A DNA stretch of 10,589 nt from Andreesenia sp964489735 (GTDB taxonomy: Bacteria; Bacillota; Clostridia; Tissierellales; Gottschalkiaceae), in contig CAZBAL010000044.1 in the NCBI GenBank assembly GCA_964489735.1, positions 1 through 10,589 on the forward strand, in the 5' to 3' direction. Under the pieces are notes generated by a model. That model was not told the DNA's origin, did not search any database, and saw nothing but the letters and a program-made list of their open reading frames with translations. A program made the translations under genes and the position numbers. Shown here piece after piece: positions 6,245 to 10,589 of this stretch. How positions within the stretch are numbered: position 1 is the stretch's first letter; the number at the start of each line of letters is the position of its first letter.

Positions 6245-7849
6245 ATGAATATACTGAAAAAAATTGATGAATATGAGAACAATGTGAACAATTACATAAA
6301 AAACAATGGAAAAGATGATCTTGGCAACGAGATAAATTTTAAATCATTTGGAGCTCCATCGGGAGTTTACCAACAGAGAAAATCAGATAAATTCATGGTA
6401 AGACCGAGAACTACTGGTGGAATTTTTAGTCTTGAAGTGTTTGAAAATCTTTACAAGATAAGAAAAAAATATAAAGGTTCGAATATAAGGCTTTCTTCCA
6501 GACAGGATTTTCAATTTCATAATATTACATTGGAAGATACGGTAAAACTGATGAGGGAACTTTATAAAAGTGGCCTATACACTATAGGAACGGGTGGAAA
6601 TACTGCAAGAAATGTTGCAGCCTCACCACTTTCGGGATTATATGAGGAAGAAGAATTTGATATAACTGAATACGCTAAAGAGGCAGGAAAATTTCTATCC
6701 GAGGATGAAACCAATTTAAATCTTCCAAGAAAATATAAGGTGGCTTTCTCATCTACTAAAAACGATACTGGGAGCGTAAGCTTTGCGGATCTAGGATTTT
6801 TTGCAATCAATTGCAATGGAGTTAGGAAATTCAACGTTGTAGGTGCAGGGGGACTTGGCCCTAAGCCTAGAGTATCGATCGAGTTAGCTAAAGAAATTGC
6901 AGCTGAAGATGTACTATATTATATAGATGCGATGAAACAGTTTTTTTATAATGAAGGGGACAGAGAAAATAGAGGTAAAGCAAGAATAAGACATATGCTT
7001 TCAAAGTATGGTGAAGCTGAATTCAAAGAGAGATTCAATTTCTACTTACAAGAATCTTTCAGAAAAGATTTAAAGATTCTTGTAGAAGAAAAGCTGCACG
7101 AAGCAGGTATTGAGTCATTTGAGCAAAATTTATCAGAACAAGATCCAAAAGACAGAAAAGAGATTAAATCACATTTTATAGAAAAGACAAATATTGATGG
7201 AATATATGCAGTTAAAGTAGCACCGATTGGAGGGTGGCTTGAAATTGAGCTTCATCATGAACTTATAGAATTTTTAAACGAGTTAAGTTATGAGGTGGAC
7301 ATGAGGCTAACACCTTCACAGGAAATATTGTTTAGAAATATTTATGATAATGATGTCGAAGGGTTAAGGAGAATTCTGGAAAAAGAAGTGATAGATTCTG
7401 ATTTTTTAAACTCTGTTTCATGCGTTGGAAGTTCAATCTGCAGAACGGGAATATGTGAGTCATCAGAAACTCTAAAAGAGATTACAAAAGAAATTAATAA
7501 ATTACCCGAAGAGATAAGAAGACAGAGTTTTAGAATCCATATATCAGGATGCCCCTCATCATGTGGACAGCACCAGATTAATCCCATATCTTTTTCAGGC
7601 AGACTTATAAATACTGGTGATAATAGAGAGCAGGGATTTACACTGTTTTTGGGTGGAAAACTCAAAGACTCAAAGGGACCGGCAAGCATAGGAGTAGCTA
7701 AAGGAAATGTTCTGAGAAGAGATTTGCCGAATTTCATAAGAGAACTTATAGTTTTAAAATATGAGTCGAGAATTGAAGATTTAAAAGAATTTACAGAGAA
7801 AAAAGAAAATGAAATTCTGGAAATTCTGAAAAAATACAGCCCGAGTTAG
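6245..7849 (+). CDS. Siroheme / [4Fe-4S] sulfite reductase, ferredoxin-type
   Basis: Cytoplasmic enzyme carrying out the six-electron reduction of sulfite to sulfide (the family also contains nitrite reductases). It has 534 residues, the usual size for single-chain NirA/Sir proteins. The N-terminal half has the siroheme-contacting stretches IRLSSRQDFQFHNI and GGNTARNVAASPLSG, followed by LPRKYKVAFSS. The cluster ligands are Cys393 and Cys399 (SCVGSSIC) and Cys436 and Cys440 (GCPSSC), spaced as expected for a coupled siroheme-[4Fe-4S] centre. ATG 6245 has AAGGAG ten bases upstream. It is the first gene of the operon, ending 11 bases before the APS kinase gene. Sulfite rather than nitrite is inferred from the neighbouring APS kinase, APS reductase and cysteine synthase genes. 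The electron donor is probably ferredoxin, as no flavoprotein reductase subunit is visible. Confidence 0.88.
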   Translation: MNILKKIDEYENNVNNYIKNNGKDDLGNEINFKSFGAPSGVYQQRKSDKFMVRPRTTGGIFSLEVFENLYKIRKKYKGSNIRLSSRQDFQFHNITLEDTVKLMRELYKSGLYTIGTGGNTARNVAASPLSGLYEEEEFDITEYAKEAGKFLSEDETNLNLPRKYKVAFSSTKNDTGSVSFADLGFFAINCNGVRKFNVVGAGGLGPKPRVSIELAKEIAAEDVLYYIDAMKQFFYNEGDRENRGKARIRHMLSKYGEAEFKERFNFYLQESFRKDLKILVEEKLHEAGIESFEQNLSEQDPKDRKEIKSHFIEKTNIDGIYAVKVAPIGGWLEIELHHELIEFLNELSYEVDMRLTPSQEILFRNIYDNDVEGLRRILEKEVIDSDFLNSVSCVGSSICRTGICESSETLKEITKEINKLPEEIRRQSFRIHISGCPSSCGQHQINPISFSGRLINTGDNREQGFTLFLGGKLKDSKGPASIGVAKGNVLRRDLPNFIRELIVLKYESRIEDLKEFTEKKENEILEILKKYSPS

Positions 7850-7860
7850 GAAGAAGAAAA

Positions 7861-8478
7861 ATGAAGGAAAAATATAATTTGATTGAAAATAATGAAAATA
7901 TAGTTTGGCACCAGTATAACAAAGGAAGGAAAGACAGAGAAAAGCTTTTAAATCAGAAGTCTTTTGTGGTCTGGATGACAGGACTTTCTGGCTCAGGTAA
8001 GTCTACAATTGCATCTGTTTTAGAAAAGAAACTCTACGAGAGACAAAAACTGACTTACATTTTAGATGGAGATAATATAAGACATGGACTTAATTCAGAT
8101 CTTCAGTTTTCTGTAGAAGATAGAAAAGAAAATCTCAGAAGGATAGGAGAGTTGGCAAGAATATTAATTGATGCTGGACTTATAACAATATGCGCATTCG
8201 TTTCTCCTTTTGAAGAAGATAGAAAGATGATAAGAAAAAAAATAGAGGATGACTTTATAGAAGTATATATAAAAGCAGAAATTGAAACTTGCAAAAAGAG
8301 AGATCCTAAAAAGCTATACAAAAAAGCTCTTAGAGGGGAGATTAAAGAGTTTACAGGGTTAGGCTCCTCTTATGAAGAACCTAGTTCTCCCGAAGTGACA
8401 ATCGAAACAGAGAGTGTTCAGCCAGAAGAAGCAGCGGAAATGATAATTGGCTATTTGGAAAAGAGAAGATTAATTTAA
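7861..8478 (+). CDS. cysC: Adenylyl-sulfate (APS) kinase
   Basis: Phosphorylates APS at the 3' position with ATP, giving PAPS. The 205-residue protein is a standalone CysC of normal size. It has the Walker A loop GLSGSGKS at 41-48, LDGDNIRHGLN at 68-78, the DRKENLRR arginine-rich segment, FVSPFEEDR with Ser115 at the usual phosphoserine position, FIEVYIKAEIETCKKRDPKKLY, and the C-terminal FTGLGSSYEEPSSPE. AGGAAG overlaps the stop of the sulfite reductase gene and sits seven bases before the ATG, so the two are likely co-translated. It lies between a sulfite reductase and an APS reductase. That is odd, because APS reductase uses APS directly and needs no PAPS. It may supply PAPS for another purpose or keep APS from building up. 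All motifs are intact, so an active enzyme is expected. Confidence 0.93.
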   Translation: MKEKYNLIENNENIVWHQYNKGRKDREKLLNQKSFVVWMTGLSGSGKSTIASVLEKKLYERQKLTYILDGDNIRHGLNSDLQFSVEDRKENLRRIGELARILIDAGLITICAFVSPFEEDRKMIRKKIEDDFIEVYIKAEIETCKKRDPKKLYKKALRGEIKEFTGLGSSYEEPSSPEVTIETESVQPEEAAEMIIGYLEKRRLI

Positions 8479-8562
8479 ATATATTTTGAACAAATAGAAA
8501 AAAATATTTTATTCAAGTTAAGAATTTGGGAGTTAAATATAAATTAAGAGGATGATGTTTAA
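8479..8562 (+). other. Gap within the operon with an AT-rich inverted repeat
   Basis: This 84-base gap is the longest in the operon. TTGAA (8486-8490) and TTCAA (8512-8516) flank an A/T run that can fold imperfectly. The stem is too weak and AT-only for a confident terminator. GAGG at 8548-8551 is the ribosome binding site for the next gene. No convincing promoter was found, though TTGAAC at 8486 resembles a -35 box. Confidence 0.25.
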
Positions 8563-10287
8563 TTGGAAGTTATAAAGGTCAAAACAGATCTTTTGATAAT
8601 AGGAGGCGGAGCAGCCGGTTTATATGCTGGAATAACAGCTCTTGAAAGCTCTGATATAGATATAGCTATTGTAGACAAGGCTAATATCAGAAGGAGTGGC
8701 TGTCTTGCAGCTGGAATCAATGCTTTAAATGCCTATATAAATCCAGGTCAAACTGAAGAAGATTACCTTGAGTATGTTAAAAGGGAGTTTAATGGAATAG
8801 TTAGAGATGATCTAATCTATACTATGGCGAAAAGGTTGAATTCCACTGTAAAAAAATTGGAACAATGGGGATTGCCTATATTAAAAGATGAAGATGGAGA
8901 ATATATATCTAGAGGAAAAAGAAGTATAAAGATAAATGGTGAGAATATCAAGCCTATACTAGCAAAGGCATTGATGGAAACTGCTGAATTGAACACAGAT
9001 ATTATAAGTAGAAATAAAAGACTCAAGTTAATTGAGTATGTAAATATTGCAGAGTATATGATTGATGATGGTAAAGTCATAGGTGCAATAGGTTTTTCTA
9101 TAAAAGAAGAAAAAGCTTATGTTATTGAAGCAAAATCAGTTATATGCGCTACAGGAGGTGCTGCGGGACTTTACAAGCCTAACAATACGAATAGCTCTCG
9201 TCACAAAATGTGGTACTCTCCATTTAATACTGGAACAGGGTATGCAATGGGGATTCGTGCTGGTGCAGAGATGACATCGCTCGAGATGAGGTTTATAGCA
9301 TTGAGATGTAAGGATACTATAGCGCCGACAGGTACAATAGCTCAGGGAAGTAAGATTGAACATGTGAATTCAAAAGGAGAAGTCTATATAGATAGGAAGA
9401 TGAGCACATCTGAAAGACTTCAAAGAACAATAGAAGAAAATAGAAGTGGTAGAGGTCCTTGTTATCTCAAGACTTCAGGAATAGATAGTGAAATGGAAGA
9501 ACAGTTGATCAAGGCATATCTTAATATGTCTCCCGGTCAAGTTGTAAAATGGATTGACGAGGATAGGATGCCCTCAGAGCATGATGTAGAGATTGAAGGA
9601 ACAGAGCCGTATATAACTGGAGGTCACTCTGCTGCTGGTTACTGGGTAGCTACAGATAGATCCACAACGGTTGATGGACTCTTTGCAGCTGGAGATGTTG
9701 CTGGGGGATCTCCTAAAAAATATGCAACAGGTTCTTTTGTAGAGGGAGAGATTGCAGCTGAGTCAGCAATTAAATATATTAAAGAGATATCAAAAAAAGG
9801 AGATAAAAGTACATCTTCAAAAATCTATGAATATGAGAGGGGTTTTCTTGAAAAAGTGGAGAAGTTCTACTCTAATTCGAATAAACAGAGTATTGAGTCG
9901 GTTGAAGAAGCTATGCAGAAGGTTATGGATGAATATGCAGGTGGAATTTCTACAGACTACAGATATAATCAGGAAAGACTCAACGAAGCGCTTAATAAAT
10001 TGGAGTTTATAGAGTTGGTTGCTCAGGAGTTAAATGCAGATGATACTCATAGCCTGATGAATATATTTGATATACTTGACAGAATTTTACTTTCAAAAGC
10101 TCTGATAAGCCATATGATATACAGGAAAGAGACTAGATGGAATGCATATCATGAAAATCTATCATATCCCGGAAAGGATAGTAAGTACGATAATCTATAC
10201 GTTAATTCCGAGTATTCAGATGGGAAAATAAATGTATATACTAAGAAACATATTGGAAAGGATGTAATATATGAGCATAGAAATTGA
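8563..10287 (+). CDS. aprA: Adenylyl-sulfate reductase, alpha (FAD) subunit
   Basis: Flavoprotein subunit that reduces APS to sulfite and AMP at FAD, with electrons from AprB. TTG at 8563 is the start: the upstream ATG pair at 8552-8557 is out of frame, and the FAD fold begins at once (LLIIGGGAAGLYAG). From memory of the Archaeoglobus AprA, the residues lining the substrate channel appear here: Asn56 (INALNAYI), Glu127 (INGEN), Trp217 (MWYSPFN), Arg248 (RFIALRCKD) and His355 (GGHSAAGYW). GLFAAGDVAGGSPKKYATGSF is the second FAD-binding stretch. The Leu following the Arg segment in Archaeoglobus has no clear match. At 574 residues it is shorter than AprA of sulfate respirers (about 640-670) and ends in a helical region with ETRWNAYHENLSYP, like fumarate reductase flavoproteins. 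The aprB start overlaps its stop. Confidence 0.88.
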   Translation: MEVIKVKTDLLIIGGGAAGLYAGITALESSDIDIAIVDKANIRRSGCLAAGINALNAYINPGQTEEDYLEYVKREFNGIVRDDLIYTMAKRLNSTVKKLEQWGLPILKDEDGEYISRGKRSIKINGENIKPILAKALMETAELNTDIISRNKRLKLIEYVNIAEYMIDDGKVIGAIGFSIKEEKAYVIEAKSVICATGGAAGLYKPNNTNSSRHKMWYSPFNTGTGYAMGIRAGAEMTSLEMRFIALRCKDTIAPTGTIAQGSKIEHVNSKGEVYIDRKMSTSERLQRTIEENRSGRGPCYLKTSGIDSEMEEQLIKAYLNMSPGQVVKWIDEDRMPSEHDVEIEGTEPYITGGHSAAGYWVATDRSTTVDGLFAAGDVAGGSPKKYATGSFVEGEIAAESAIKYIKEISKKGDKSTSSKIYEYERGFLEKVEKFYSNSNKQSIESVEEAMQKVMDEYAGGISTDYRYNQERLNEALNKLEFIELVAQELNADDTHSLMNIFDILDRILLSKALISHMIYRKETRWNAYHENLSYPGKDSKYDNLYVNSEYSDGKINVYTKKHIGKDVIYEHRN

Positions 10288-10585
10288 TCAGAATAAATGT
10301 ATTAAATGTGGAAAATGCATAGGTATATGTCCTGGTAATTTAATATATGAGAACAGAGATGGTAAGGCTTATATAAAATATCCGAAGGACTGCTGGGGAT
10401 GTACTGCTTGTATAAAAGAATGTAAAAGCTCAGCTATATCATATGTTCTATCTCCCCAAATCGGGGGTTCAGGAGGAAAAATGAGTGTTTTAGACGATGG
10501 GTTATGTTTGATATGGACGGTAAAAAAACATGACGGAGAAACTATAAATATAACTGTGGACAAAAGGGAGTCTAATAGATATTAA
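10271..10585 (+). CDS. aprB: Adenylyl-sulfate reductase, beta (iron-sulfur) subunit, short form
   Basis: Ferredoxin-like subunit that passes electrons to AprA. ATG 10271 overlaps the end of aprA by 17 bases, with GGAAAGGAT just before it. The 104 residues hold two [4Fe-4S] motifs, CIKCGKCIGICP at 10-21 and CWGCTACIKEC at about 38-48. The Trp next to the first Cys of the second motif matches the one placed between AprB and the flavin in known structures. After this, LIWTVKKHDGETINI matches the AprB segment IMWTVKYRNGKV of Archaeoglobus (recalled), which separates it from ordinary ferredoxins. It ends soon after this segment and so lacks the tail of about 45 residues that wraps AprA in sulfate respirers. 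The longer first-cluster insertion of that enzyme is also absent, and Lys replaces the usual Pro after the last Cys. Confidence 0.87.
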   Translation: MSIEIDQNKCIKCGKCIGICPGNLIYENRDGKAYIKYPKDCWGCTACIKECKSSAISYVLSPQIGGSGGKMSVLDDGLCLIWTVKKHDGETINITVDKRESNRY

Positions 10586-10589
10586 GGAG
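10584..10589 (+). promoter_or_regulatory. Probable ribosome binding site of a further gene
   Basis: The window ends in AAGGAG, overlapping the aprB stop TAA. This suggests another gene follows directly. ATP sulfurylase or a sulfate transporter would complete the pathway, but neither is visible. Confidence 0.5.

Noticed and set aside
6213..6248. Mini-ORF with TTG start whose TGA overlaps the sulfite reductase ATG
   Set aside because: The purine-rich site before it is only two bases from the TTG, too close for normal initiation, and 11 codons arise easily by chance.
7342..7737. 131-codon open frame on the - strand
   Set aside because: It lies wholly inside the sulfite reductase gene, whose cysteine motifs are intact; it has no recognisable domain and is a shadow of that gene.
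9752..10012. 86-codon open frame on the + strand inside aprA
   Set aside because: It overlaps a well-supported flavoprotein frame and its protein is a basic low-information shadow.

Overview
The window looks like a piece of chromosome from a low-GC, anaerobic Gram-positive bacterium (Clostridia/Tissierellia type). The DNA is AT-rich, Arg codons are mostly AGA and Ile codons often ATA. Ribosome binding sites are strong AGGAGG types, TTG and GTG starts are used, and two lipoproteins carry short lipoboxes. This assignment is inference from sequence style and gene content; no marker gene fixes the species.

Region 1 (1-2501, + strand) is the end of an OpuC/ProU-like quaternary-amine (betaine/choline/carnitine) ABC transporter operon: permease, substrate-binding lipoprotein, second permease, then a hairpin terminator. 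Just before the first permease lie what look like the last codons of the ATPase gene, but the reading frame there is interrupted. Region 2 (2547-4940, - strand) holds one M13-family zinc metallopeptidase, predicted to be a surface lipoprotein, followed upstream by a gene-poor stretch. Region 3 (4861-5930, - strand) is a PLP-dependent cysteine synthase-like gene with a clear intrinsic terminator.

Region 4 (5931-6244) is a divergent regulatory region. It has a strong promoter for the rightward operon, a candidate promoter for the leftward cysteine synthase gene, and an AT-rich palindrome whose half-site recurs in the rightward leader. Region 5 (6245-10589, + strand) is a sulfate-reduction operon: siroheme sulfite reductase, APS kinase, and AprA and AprB of APS reductase. 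The last bases look like a ribosome binding site for a further gene beyond the window.

Taken together, regions 3-5 form a sulfate-to-cysteine module: APS is reduced to sulfite by AprBA, sulfite to sulfide by the siroheme enzyme, and sulfide is fixed into cysteine by the divergent synthase. Two things stand out. The APS reductase is of the AprBA type best known from sulfate respiration, here next to an assimilatory-looking sulfite reductase and a cysteine synthase. An APS kinase, which would pull APS away to PAPS, sits in the same operon. ATP sulfurylase is not in the window and may lie downstream.
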